Assembly: GCA_035499715.1 (NCBI GenBank)
Contig: DATJYF010000222.1
Span: forward strand, 1-11,787
Direction of reading: 5' to 3'
Source of the DNA: DASRHD01 sp035499715
GTDB lineage: Bacteria; Verrucomicrobiota; Verrucomicrobiia; Opitutales; Opitutaceae
Length of the DNA stretch: 11,787 nt
Part shown: one piece after another, positions 5,815 to 11,787 of the stretch
Position numbering within the stretch: position 1 is the stretch's first letter
Layout of the letters: every line of letters begins with the position of its first letter
Notes under the pieces: model-generated
The model's database searches: none
Told to the model about the DNA's origin: nothing
Seen by the model: only the letters and a program-made list of their open reading frames with translations
Program-made: the position numbers and the translations under genes

Positions 5815-5940
5815 TCAGCCCTGGCGCGCCTTGTAGCGCGGGTCGGTCTTGTTGATGACGTAAATCTTGCCGCGGCGGCGCACGACCTGGCAGTCCGGGT
5901 GGCGCTTCTTGGCGGATTTGATGGAGGAAACGACTTTCAT
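5815..5940 (-). CDS. rpmJ: Ribosomal protein bL36, zinc-free form
   Basis: This short gene encodes 41 residues: MKVVSSIKSAKKRHPDCQVV, then RRRGKIYVINKTDPRYKARQG. It is a clear match to bL36 of the alternative (YkgO-like) type, with the characteristic RHPDCQVVRRRG core. The C4-type zinc site of classical L36 is missing; there is one cysteine (Cys17). The partner downstream, 16 nt away, is type B L31, the same pairing as ykgO-ykgM in enterobacteria, where Zur controls the pair. A consensus TTGACA lies at 5974-5979 (minus strand) and a TATGCT at 5953-5958. That leaves only about 5-7 nt of leader before the ATG, and there is no Shine-Dalgarno, so translation is probably close to leaderless. Confidence 0.95.
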   Translation of the reverse strand: MKVVSSIKSAKKRHPDCQVVRRRGKIYVINKTDPRYKARQG

Positions 5941-5952
5941 AAAGTTGTCCAA

Positions 5953-5979
5953 AGCATAGACGCACCCCGGCGCTGTCAA
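5953..5979 (-). promoter_or_regulatory. Sigma70-type promoter of the L36-L31 operon
   Basis: On the minus strand a perfect TTGACA (5974-5979) is followed after 15 nt by TATGCT (5953-5958). The spacer is slightly short, but both boxes are good and nothing comparable lies closer. The ATG comes 12 nt after the -10 box, so the predicted transcript starts within about 7 nt of the start codon. Confidence 0.6.
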
Positions 5980-6036
5980 CCGGAAATGTGGCGGGGGGGG
6001 TGGCCTGCTTTATAAATAAGGCCGCATCAAATCCCC

Positions 6037-6591
6037 TCAGTTTTCCTCCGGATTCTCCGGTTCGTCGGCGAGGAGTTTCCATTCCGGGCTCATGTTGCCG
6101 AGCACCGTGCGCCACAATCCCGCATCCTGCGGCTTTTGCATCAGGTCCTCCGGCATGCTCGCCACGACCCAGGTGTTTTGCTTCAGCTCGTTTTCCAGCT
6201 GCCCGCGCGTCCAGCCGGAATAGCCGAGAAACGCCCGCACGTGCAGGCCCTCCTCGGCACGCAGCTGCTCCGCCTTTTCCGGCTCGATGCCGAAATAAAG
6301 CTTGAAGCCGTCGGTCCGGAACTGCCACGCGGCGAGAATGATCTGCTCGGTCTGGACCGGGCCGCCGCGAAACACCGGCACATCGCTCAGGCCGCCGAGC
6401 GCAAACTGGCCGTTGAGCTGGCCGAGGCGCCGGCCGAGCGGGCGGTTGAGCACGACGCCCATCGCGCCCTCGTCGCCATGCGCCGACATGAGGACGACCG
6501 TGCGGCGAAAGTTCGCATCGCGCATGGCGGGATGCGCCAGCAGGAGCTGGCCGGCGAGGCTTTCCTTGGTGCTTTTGCGGCGTTCACGCAT
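6037..6591 (-). CDS. YqgE/AlgH family protein (UPF0301, DUF179)
   Basis: The 184-residue cytosolic protein has the full set of family marks: SLAGQLLLAHPAM (11-23), the GVVLNRP turn (45-51), VFRGGPVQTEQI (73-84), and LGYSGWTRGQLENELKQNTW (122-141). Its length is normal. AlgH was named for an effect on alginate gene expression in Pseudomonas, but the biochemical activity of the family is still unclear, so no function is asserted. It starts 22 nt after the stop of the deaminase gene on the same strand, so the two are probably one operon. No clear Shine-Dalgarno precedes the ATG at 6589-6591. A short GGCCT/AGGCC inverted repeat (about 6001-6023) follows the gene but lacks a U-tract, so termination is uncertain. 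Confidence 0.93.
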   Translation of the reverse strand: MRERRKSTKESLAGQLLLAHPAMRDANFRRTVVLMSAHGDEGAMGVVLNRPLGRRLGQLNGQFALGGLSDVPVFRGGPVQTEQIILAAWQFRTDGFKLYFGIEPEKAEQLRAEEGLHVRAFLGYSGWTRGQLENELKQNTWVVASMPEDLMQKPQDAGLWRTVLGNMSPEWKLLADEPENPEEN

Positions 6592-6613
6592 GGCAACCCG
6601 GCGGATTTTCGTC

Positions 6614-7090
6614 TCAAAGTTTGGTGATCTTCACGCCCGCGTCGGCCAGCAGGGGCGCGACAAGCGGATCGTTGTGGTAATCGCTGCGGTACTTTAGCTC
6701 CGCGATTCCCGCCGAGGCGAGAATCTTCGCGCAGTTGATGCAAGGGTAATGCGTTATGTAGACCGCACAACCTTCGATCGAACTGCCGCGGCGGGCGGCG
6801 TCCGCCACCGCGTTCTGCTCCGCGTGCACCGTGGCCTGCTCGTGGCCGTCGCGCACGCGCGAGACATGCGGCGTGCCGGGCAGGAAGCCGTTGTAGCCGG
6901 CCGCCACCAGCCGGTTGCGGCGCGCCCCGCCGCTGACGATGACGCAGCCGACGTGCAGCCGCTCGCACGGGCTGCGCGTGGCCAGCAGCACCGCCGTGGC
7001 CATGAAATATTCGTCCCAGGTCGGACGGCCAGGGAATTTTCTGGCGGCCTGGGCAATCAAATCAACCGGACTCGGATGCGCGCGACTCAT
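6614..7090 (-). CDS. Deoxycytidylate (dCMP) deaminase-like zinc deaminase
   Basis: The protein belongs to the cytidine/deoxycytidylate deaminase superfamily; most likely it converts dCMP to dUMP for thymidylate synthesis, as ComEB-type enzymes do. From the chosen ATG (7088-7090) it is 158 residues. The active site is clear: HAE at 89-91 (His89 zinc ligand, Glu91 proton shuttle) and PCINC at 116-120 (Cys117 and Cys120 zinc ligands). The family's GYNGFLPGTPH segment (66-75) precedes it, as does WDEYFM (25-30). An upstream in-frame ATG at 7154-7156 would add 22 residues atypical of the family and would crowd the divergent gene, so I prefer the shorter form. It is the first gene of a probable operon with yqgE. 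Substrate choice (dCMP versus another base or nucleotide) cannot be settled from sequence alone. Confidence 0.88.
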   Translation of the reverse strand: MSRAHPSPVDLIAQAARKFPGRPTWDEYFMATAVLLATRSPCERLHVGCVIVSGGARRNRLVAAGYNGFLPGTPHVSRVRDGHEQATVHAEQNAVADAARRGSSIEGCAVYITHYPCINCAKILASAGIAELKYRSDYHNDPLVAPLLADAGVKITKL

Positions 7091-7200
7091 GCAAGGAATT
7101 TTGACAAACCTAACCAAAACGACAGGCACCCGCCGGGGCAAGCCGGGTCTGACCATGGGCCGTGCTTGCCAACAACGTTCTCCGTTCCACTTTTTCTTCG
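7091..7200. promoter_or_regulatory. Divergent intergenic region between deaminase and PKS operon
   Basis: Promoters for the minus-strand deaminase operon and the plus-strand methyltransferase-oxidoreductase-PKS operon must both lie here. A plus-strand TTGACA occurs at about 7101-7106 but lacks a good -10 at the right distance. No convincing -10 box is seen for either direction. Confidence 0.35.
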
Positions 7201-7842
7201 ATGCAGCGTACGATCCAGCCTGAGCTTCTCGATTCGCTTCCGCCCCATCACCCCGATGCGCTGCACAATCGCCGGAATCTCCGCCAGCTCAATGCGCTCA
7301 TGGGCAACTTCCGCTGGTTCGCCGCCGCGCTGCCCAAATTGCTGCGTCCCGGCGAACGCTCACTCGAGCTCGGCGCGGGCGACGGCGCGCTCGGCGTCGC
7401 GCTGGCCCGGACCGGCGCGCCGGTCGACGGACTTGACCTCTGGCCGCGGCCGGCCCGATGGCCGCGCGAGGCGGCATGGCATCGCGCCGATCTGCGCTCC
7501 TTCGCCGGCTACGCCGGCTACGACATCGTGTTCGGCAACCTCATCTTTCATCAATTTTCCGGCCCCGAACTCGCCGCGCTCGGCACGGCGCTCGGCCGCA
7601 CCGCGCGCGTCATCGTCGCCTGCGAGCCGGCGCGGCGTCGGCATTTCCAATGGCTCCTGCGCGGCGTCGGCCCGCTGCTGCGCGCCAATTACGTCACGCG
7701 GCACGACGCGCACGTCAGCATCGCCGCGGGCTTTGTCGGCGATGAGCTGCCGCACGCGCTCGGACTCGATTCAAAAAAATGGACCTGGCGCTGCGCCGGC
7801 ACCGCCCTCGGTTCCAACCGCATGATCGCCCAGCGTCGATGA
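7201..7842 (+). CDS. SAM-dependent methyltransferase of type III PKS operon
   Basis: The 213-residue protein is a class I (Rossmann-fold) methyltransferase. Motif I is LELGAGDGALG (55-65), the acidic motif II position falls in VDGLDLWPRP (75-84), and the post-II region has ADLRSF and YDIVFGNLIFHQF (107-119). I chose ATG 7201 over the in-frame GTG at 7162 because the shorter form starts where family members normally begin. The TGA overlaps the next gene's ATG (7839-7842), so it is translationally coupled to the FAD oxidoreductase and lies in one operon with the type III polyketide synthase. By analogy with the Streptomyces srsABC phenolic-lipid cluster, it probably methylates an oxygen or ring carbon of the polyketide product. 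That assignment is inference; the methyltransferase fold is well supported. Confidence 0.85.
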   Translation: MQRTIQPELLDSLPPHHPDALHNRRNLRQLNALMGNFRWFAAALPKLLRPGERSLELGAGDGALGVALARTGAPVDGLDLWPRPARWPREAAWHRADLRSFAGYAGYDIVFGNLIFHQFSGPELAALGTALGRTARVIVACEPARRRHFQWLLRGVGPLLRANYVTRHDAHVSIAAGFVGDELPHALGLDSKKWTWRCAGTALGSNRMIAQRR

Positions 7843-8864
7843 ATCCGCCCCGCCCCATCGAAATCATCGGCGGCGGCCTCGCCGGCCTCGCTCTCGGCGC
7901 GGCGCTGCGGCGCGCCGGCGTGCCCGTCACCGTGTTCGAGGCAGGCGACTTCCCGCGCCACCGCGTGTGCGGCGAATTCCTCACCGGCCTCGATGAAGCC
8001 ACCCTCGCGCGTCTCGGCCTGGCGCCGCTGCTCGCCGATGCGCCGCGGCACCGCCGGGTTGCCTGGTGCCGGCACGGCGCGCCGCTGCGCGTGCAAACGC
8101 TGCCCTCGCCCGCCTTCGGCCTCAGCCGCCATGCGCTCGATGCGCGGCTCGCCGCCGAATTCGTCCGGCTCGGCGGCGGGCTGCGCACCCGCACTCGCGT
8201 CGCCGACGACGCGGCTCCACCCGGCCGCGTCTTCGCCACCGGCCGGCGGCGCGGCCCGCCGCAATGGCTCGGACTGAAGCTGCACGCGCACGGCCTGAAA
8301 CTGGGCGCCGATCTCGAAGTGCATCTCGGCCGCGGCGCCTACGTCGGCCTCTCGCCGGTCGAAGACGGCGCCATCAACGTTTGCGGGCTTTTCCGCGTGC
8401 GCGCCGACGCGCGCGGCGAACGCGCCGCCCTGCTCCTCGCCCATCTGCGCGCCGCCGGACTGGCGCCGCTGGCGGACCGGCTCGGCCGCGCCGCGCTCGA
8501 CGAAACCTCGTTCTCCGCCGTGGCCGGCCTGCGTTTTGACCGCGGCCCGGCGCGCGCCGGCCGCCTCGTGATCGGCGACGCCTTTGCCATGATCCCGCCT
8601 TTCACCGGCAACGGGATGGCGATGGCGTTTCAAAGCGCCGCGCTCGCGCTCGCGCCGGTCCTCGCCTACGCGCACGGAAACGCCGGCTGGGACGAGACGT
8701 GCCGCGCCGTGCACGCGCGCCTGCGCCGGCGCTTCCGGCTGCGGCTGGCCTCGGCCAGCGCCTTGCATGCGTTTTTCCTTTTGCCGCGCCGCCAGCGCTG
8801 GCTCTCCGCGCTTAACCGCGCCCGGCTCCTGCCGCTGCGCCCGCTCTACGCGGCGCTGCATTGA
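7839..8864 (+). CDS. FAD-dependent oxidoreductase/monooxygenase of type III PKS operon
   Basis: The 341-residue flavoprotein has the N-terminal dinucleotide fold IEIIGGGLAGLALGAALRRAG (7-27) with Glu34 at the end of the second strand (VFEAG). RHRVCGEFL follows at 40-48, and the FAD-ribityl GD motif RLVIGDAFAMIPPFTGNGMA lies at 242-261. This layout fits the group that unites PHBH-type aromatic hydroxylases and geranylgeranyl reductases; it is slightly short for that group. ATG 7839 is preferred because it overlaps the methyltransferase stop (ATGA) and puts the Gly-rich loop at the usual distance; longer in-frame starts lie inside the upstream gene. The stop (8862-8864) is 2 nt before the PKS start. 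It probably oxidises or hydroxylates the ring made by the PKS, perhaps to a quinone, though a reductase role is also possible. Confidence 0.86.
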   Translation: MNPPRPIEIIGGGLAGLALGAALRRAGVPVTVFEAGDFPRHRVCGEFLTGLDEATLARLGLAPLLADAPRHRRVAWCRHGAPLRVQTLPSPAFGLSRHALDARLAAEFVRLGGGLRTRTRVADDAAPPGRVFATGRRRGPPQWLGLKLHAHGLKLGADLEVHLGRGAYVGLSPVEDGAINVCGLFRVRADARGERAALLLAHLRAAGLAPLADRLGRAALDETSFSAVAGLRFDRGPARAGRLVIGDAFAMIPPFTGNGMAMAFQSAALALAPVLAYAHGNAGWDETCRAVHARLRRRFRLRLASASALHAFFLLPRRQRWLSALNRARLLPLRPLYAALH

Positions 8865-8866
8865 CC

Positions 8867-9901
8867 ATGTTTCTCCACGCCCTCGCCACCGCCCGTCCGC
8901 CCGCCAAGTTCACCCAGCAGGACTGCTGGGAAATCGCCCGGCGTTCGCCGGCCGTGACGCGCCTGAACGGCCGCTCGCAATTCATCCTGCACAAGGTCCT
9001 CACCGGCGACAACGGCATCGCCACGCGTCATTTCGCCGTGAACAACCTCGATCGCATTTCCGACCTGAGCGCGGACGAGCTCAACGCCGCCTTCCGGGCC
9101 GAGGCGCCGCGCCTTGCGCTGGCCGCGCTCCGCCCCGCGCTGGAACAGGCCGGGGTGATCCCGGCCGGACTCGACGCCCTCCTCATCTGCACCTGCACCG
9201 GTTACCTCTGCCCCGGCCTCACCAGTTATGTCGCCGAGGAGCTGGGCCTGCGCGCCGACACCTGGCTCCAGGACATCGTCGGCCTCGGCTGCGGCGCCGC
9301 CATCCCCATGCTGCGCGCCGCCAGCCACCTCCTCGCCGCCCGGCCGGACGCCACCGTCGCCTGTGTCGCCGTCGAAGTCTGCTCGGCCGCGTTCTACCTC
9401 GACAACGATCCCGGCGTCCTCATCAGTGCCTGCCTCTTCGGTGACGGCGCCGCGGCCAGCCTCTGGCGCGCGCAGCCGGGCCCGGGCGGGCTGCGCTGCT
9501 TCGAGTTCAACTCGCTCCACTGGCCGGCGGAGCGCGACCGGCTGCGCTTCGAGACGCGCGACGGCAAGCTGCGCAACCTGCTGCACCGCTCCGTGCCCGA
9601 GGTGGCGGCGCGCGCCGTCGCCCAGCTCTGGCTGAACCGCGGCCCGCGGCCGGTGAAAAAAATCCTCTCGCACGCGGGCGGGCGTGACGTGCTGGCGGCG
9701 ATCGAGGCAGCCGTGCCCGGCTACCCCCTGGCGGAAAGCGCGCGCGTGCTGCACGATTCGGGCAACATGAGCAGCCCGTCCGTCCTCTTCGCGCTGGCCG
9801 AGGCCCTGCACGGCGGTCGCAACGGCACCGGCGGCGATTACTGGCTGGTGAGTTTCGGCGCCGGCTTCAGCGCGCACTGCTGCCGGGTGGGCGTCCGGTA
9901 A
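8867..9901 (+). CDS. Type III polyketide synthase (chalcone synthase-like)
   Basis: The 344-residue enzyme should act as a homodimer that extends an acyl-CoA starter with malonyl-CoA units and cyclises the chain. The catalytic triad of the family is intact: Cys142 in DIVGLGCGAAIPM, His269 in KKILSHAGGRD, and Asn300 in HDSGNMSSPSVLF. Other family marks are GIATRHF near the N-terminus, CTCTGYLCPGLTSYVAEEL around residues 103-121, and the C-terminal SFGAGFSAH. I chose ATG 8867; a TTG at 8861 that overlaps the preceding stop is an alternative and adds two residues. It is the last gene of the methyltransferase-oxidoreductase-PKS operon. Product class (alkylresorcinol, alkylpyrone or naphthol) cannot be read from sequence by eye, but the neighbours point to a methylated, oxidised product. 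Confidence 0.94.
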   Translation: MFLHALATARPPAKFTQQDCWEIARRSPAVTRLNGRSQFILHKVLTGDNGIATRHFAVNNLDRISDLSADELNAAFRAEAPRLALAALRPALEQAGVIPAGLDALLICTCTGYLCPGLTSYVAEELGLRADTWLQDIVGLGCGAAIPMLRAASHLLAARPDATVACVAVEVCSAAFYLDNDPGVLISACLFGDGAAASLWRAQPGPGGLRCFEFNSLHWPAERDRLRFETRDGKLRNLLHRSVPEVAARAVAQLWLNRGPRPVKKILSHAGGRDVLAAIEAAVPGYPLAESARVLHDSGNMSSPSVLFALAEALHGGRNGTGGDYWLVSFGAGFSAHCCRVGVR

Positions 9902-9976
9902 GCGCGCCTTTGGGCCCGGCAGCGAACCGATGAGTTGCAGCCGGTTGGGTTACGCAAAACGCTTTCCGGGCGGGAC

Positions 9977-10005
9977 GGGAGCGTCCATAAAATCATTTTG
10001 CTCCC
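9977..10005. repeat. Nested inverted repeat in nif3 upstream region
   Basis: GGGAGC (9977-9982) pairs with GCTCCC (10000-10005), and inside it AAAAT pairs with ATTTT around one C, leaving a 6-nt bulge on one side. A TAAAAT at 9988-9993 could be a -10 box for the nif3-aroQ operon, or the structure may be a weak terminator for the PKS operon. It lacks a long U-tract. CATTTTG occurs twice here (9994-10000, 10013-10019). Confidence 0.35.
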
Positions 10006-10032
10006 TTCCGGCCATTTTGTGACCATGTAAAC

Positions 10033-10788
10033 ATGCCCACGCTTCAGGACCTTGTCGACTATTGCGACCAGCGCACCCGCCGCGCCGCCTTCAAGGACGC
10101 GCCCGGCGCCTGCAACGGCCTGCAGGTGGCCAACGACGGCCGCGTCAGCCGCATCGGCGCCGCCGTCGACGCCGGCGTCGCGCCCTTTCAGAAGGCGGTG
10201 GCCGCCGGGGTGGATTTTCTCATCGTGCACCACGGCATGTACTGGGACATGCCGCGGCCGCTGACCGGTGCCGTCTATCAGCGCGTGTCCGCGCTCGTGC
10301 GCGGCAACTGCGCGCTTTATTCCAACCATCTCCCGCTCGACGCCCATCCGGAAATCGGCAACAACGCGCTCCTCGCGCGCCAGCTCGGCCTCACGCCGGT
10401 GCGCGGATTTTTGCCGCGCGAGGAGGAAAACATCGGCCTCATCGCCAGCACGGCGGGCCTGGGCCGCGACGCCCTGCGCGAAAAGTTGAAAAAACTCTAT
10501 CCGCGCGTCATCGCGCTCGAGTTCGGCTCCGGCCAGCCGCCGCAGGTCGCGTTCTGCAGCGGGAGCGGCAACAGCGCGGTGCCCGAGCTGGCCGGCGAGG
10601 GCGTGGACACGCTCGTGACCGGCGAGCTGCGCGAGGAATGGTTCAACGTCGCGCAGGAGCAGCGCCTCAACCTCTACCTCTGCGGCCATTACGCCACGGA
10701 GGTGCACGGCGTGAAGGCCCTGGCGGCGGAGCTGGCCGAAAAGTTTGGTTTGCCGTGGGAATTCATTGCCACGGATAATCCGCTCTGA
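10033..10788 (+). CDS. Nif3-like dinuclear metal-centre protein (YbgI/YqfO family)
   Basis: The 251-residue product is the single-domain (YbgI-type) form of the Nif3/GTP cyclohydrolase I type 2-like family, which assembles as a toroidal hexamer with two metal ions per subunit. The metal ligands are in place: His66-His67 in FLIVHHGMYWD, Asp103 in SNHLPLDAHPEIG, and His219 and Glu223 in LCGHYATEVHGVKA. TGELREEWFN (196-205) is the other conserved block. Length is normal, with no PII-like insert. Its reaction is not settled despite widespread conservation. It heads a plus-strand operon; aroQ starts 10 nt after its stop. An ATG-TAA minimal start-stop pair (10025-10030) lies just before the start codon. 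No good Shine-Dalgarno is visible. Confidence 0.93.
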   Translation: MPTLQDLVDYCDQRTRRAAFKDAPGACNGLQVANDGRVSRIGAAVDAGVAPFQKAVAAGVDFLIVHHGMYWDMPRPLTGAVYQRVSALVRGNCALYSNHLPLDAHPEIGNNALLARQLGLTPVRGFLPREEENIGLIASTAGLGRDALREKLKKLYPRVIALEFGSGQPPQVAFCSGSGNSAVPELAGEGVDTLVTGELREEWFNVAQEQRLNLYLCGHYATEVHGVKALAAELAEKFGLPWEFIATDNPL

Positions 10789-10798
10789 ACTTTCGCCC

Positions 10799-11227
10799 AT
10801 GAAAAAAATCGCCATTCTCAACGGTCCGAATCTCGACCGCCTCGGCAAACGCGAGCCGGAAGTCTACGGCCGCGCCACCCTGGCCGATCTTGAGGCGGCG
10901 CTGCGCCGGGAGTTCGGCGGCGGCGCCGAGCTGGAATTTTTTCAGTCCAACCACGAAGGCGCGCTGATCGACAAGATCGCCGCGCTGGCCGACGCCAAGG
11001 CGGCCGGACTCGTCATCAACCCCGGCGCCTTCACCCACACGAGCGTGGCGCTGCGCGACGCGCTGCTCGGCGCCAAGCTGCCCGCGGTCGAGGTGCACAT
11101 CTCCAACATCTACCAGCGCGAGGAATTCCGGCACAAGTCGCTCACCGCGCCCGCCTGCCTCGCCGTCATCAGCGGCCTCGGCCTCGAGGGCTACCACGCC
11201 GCGGTGCGGTTTTTGTTGCAGCGCTGA
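10799..11227 (+). CDS. aroQ: Type II 3-dehydroquinate dehydratase
   Basis: The enzyme removes water from 3-dehydroquinate to give 3-dehydroshikimate, the third step of the shikimate pathway to aromatic amino acids. It acts in the cytosol as a dodecamer in known homologues. The 142-residue length fits the type II class. Active-site elements are visible: ILNGPNLDRLGKREPEVYG (6-24) with Arg18 and Tyr23, FQSNHEG (48-54), NPGAFTHTSVALRDAL (74-89) with Asn74 and His80, EVHISNIYQREEFRHKS (98-114) with His100 and Arg111, and GYHAAV (131-136). ATG 10799 is chosen because it starts MKKIAILNGPN, the usual N-terminus; a longer in-frame start overlaps nif3. It lies 10 nt downstream of the nif3-like gene and 1 nt before the NusG-like gene. 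Confidence 0.96.
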   Translation: MKKIAILNGPNLDRLGKREPEVYGRATLADLEAALRREFGGGAELEFFQSNHEGALIDKIAALADAKAAGLVINPGAFTHTSVALRDALLGAKLPAVEVHISNIYQREEFRHKSLTAPACLAVISGLGLEGYHAAVRFLLQR

Positions 11228-11228
11228 G

Positions 11229-11744
11229 ATGACCGGCCCGGATTTCACCAGCGCGCCGGGCGAGGCCTGGTGCGCCTGCCATACCAGGCCGCGTTGCGAA
11301 AAAAAATTCGCCGCGTTGATGGTGGCGGAAGGCTTCGTGCACTATCTGCCGCTCGTGCCCAGCGTGCGGCGCTACAAAAGCCAGACCAAGCGCTTCACCA
11401 AGCCGCTTTTCCCCGGCTACGTGTTCGCGCGCGTGCCGGCGGAAAAACGGGCGCGCATCTACCAGCAGGATCTCCTTGCCCGCGTCCTGCCAGTGGAGGA
11501 CGAGCCGCGTTTTCTAGGCCAGCTCGAGGACGTGCGCGCCATCGTCGCCTCCGGCTACGAATTGAGCCTGCTGCCGCTGCTCGCCCGCGGCCGCCGGGTG
11601 AAGGTCGCGGGCGGCCCGCTGCACGGATTGGAAGGCGTGGTCGACGACCCGTCGAACCTCAACGGCATCGTCCTGTCAGTGGATGTGCTGCGCCAGGGTC
11701 TGTTCGTGAAAATACCGGCTGAAAACCTGCAAGTATTGCCTTAA
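11229..11744 (+). CDS. NusG-family transcription antitermination protein (specialised paralogue)
   Basis: The 171-residue protein has an N-terminal NGN domain (about 13-110): WCACHTRPRCEKKFAALM, HYLPLVPSVRRYKSQTKRF and KPLFPGYVFARVP. A KOW domain follows (about 119-171): RGRRVKVAGGPLHGLEGVVD and a C-terminal FVKIPAENLQVLP. NusG proteins bind RNA polymerase across its clamp and alter pausing and termination. The HTRPRCEKKFA and KPLFPGYVF forms are typical of RfaH/UpxY/LoaP-like paralogues rather than housekeeping NusG, which normally sits beside secE and the L11/L1 genes; here the neighbour is aroQ, 1 nt upstream. Such paralogues usually act on long polysaccharide or secondary-metabolite operons. 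The target operon, if adjacent, lies beyond the right edge. The stop TAA is 11742-11744. Confidence 0.9.
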   Translation: MTGPDFTSAPGEAWCACHTRPRCEKKFAALMVAEGFVHYLPLVPSVRRYKSQTKRFTKPLFPGYVFARVPAEKRARIYQQDLLARVLPVEDEPRFLGQLEDVRAIVASGYELSLLPLLARGRRVKVAGGPLHGLEGVVDDPSNLNGIVLSVDVLRQGLFVKIPAENLQVLP

Positions 11745-11787
11745 TTTGCGCCGTCCCCCTAAAAAGTCCGCCGTGCGCGCCCGCCGC

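Noticed and set aside
5941..6036. Zur operator in front of the L36-L31 operon
   Set aside because: I looked because the ykgO-ykgM pair is Zur-controlled in enterobacteria, but I see no convincing AT-rich palindrome of the Zur type around the promoter.
7689..8861. A 390-codon open frame on the minus strand
   Set aside because: It is antisense to the FAD oxidoreductase, which has clear cofactor motifs and overlaps its operon partners correctly. The antisense translation shows no domain.
8846..10848. Two long minus-strand open frames (343 and 336 codons)
   Set aside because: They are antisense to the type III PKS and the Nif3-like gene, both with intact catalytic or metal-binding residues. The antisense products are Arg/Ala/Gly/Glu-rich and domainless.
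1..11787. CRISPR arrays, tRNA or rRNA genes, insertion sequences
   Set aside because: I saw no regularly spaced direct repeats, no cloverleaf-like sequence with a conserved TTC-loop, and no transposase-like protein on either strand.

Overview
The window looks like a bacterial chromosome segment from a high-GC member of the Verrucomicrobia, perhaps the Opitutaceae. This placement is an inference from GC-rich coding bias, scarce Shine-Dalgarno sites, the L36/L31 variants and the mix of families (DUF1015, YqgE, Nif3-like, type III PKS). No rRNA or tRNA is present to confirm it. Every gene from 1 to about 7090 lies on the minus strand and every gene from 7201 to the end lies on the plus strand, so the window has one divergent switch point at about 7091-7200.

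Region by region: (i) 1-1326 is visibly AT-richer than the rest and holds a tightly packed three-gene minus-strand unit of unrecognised proteins. The last of these is membrane-anchored, carries a carboxypeptidase-regulatory-like beta domain and runs off the left edge. It looks like an accessory block. (ii) 1388-2843 is a CPA1 sodium/proton antiporter whose stop codon sits in a prfB-like context, followed by a +1 open tail. (iii) 2993-4207 is a complete DUF1015 protein. (iv) 4319-5242 is a 307-residue, cysteine-free protein of unknown family with a clear ribosome binding site, a strong terminator and an upstream region full of palindromes. (v) 5491-5979 is a compact two-gene operon for L36 and L31 of the zinc-free type. 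Its promoter lies so close to the L36 start that the mRNA should be nearly leaderless. (vi) 6037-7090 holds a deoxycytidylate deaminase-like gene followed by yqgE/algH.

(vii) On the plus strand, 7201-9901 is an operon of SAM methyltransferase, FAD-dependent oxidoreductase and type III polyketide synthase. The first two genes overlap by ATGA, and the second and third are 2 nt apart. This is a small natural-product cluster, probably making a methylated, oxidised phenolic, pyrone or quinone lipid. (viii) 10033-11744 is a second operon: a Nif3-like dinuclear-metal protein, type II 3-dehydroquinate dehydratase (aroQ), and a NusG-family paralogue 1 nt after aroQ. Such paralogues often act as operon-specific antiterminators, so the sequence to the right may hold a long polysaccharide or secretion operon.

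The most promising leads are the type III PKS operon, the possible programmed +1 frameshift at the end of the antiporter, the near-leaderless zinc-free ribosomal protein operon, the in-frame amber codon in the low-GC block, and the orphan 307-residue protein with its structured upstream region.
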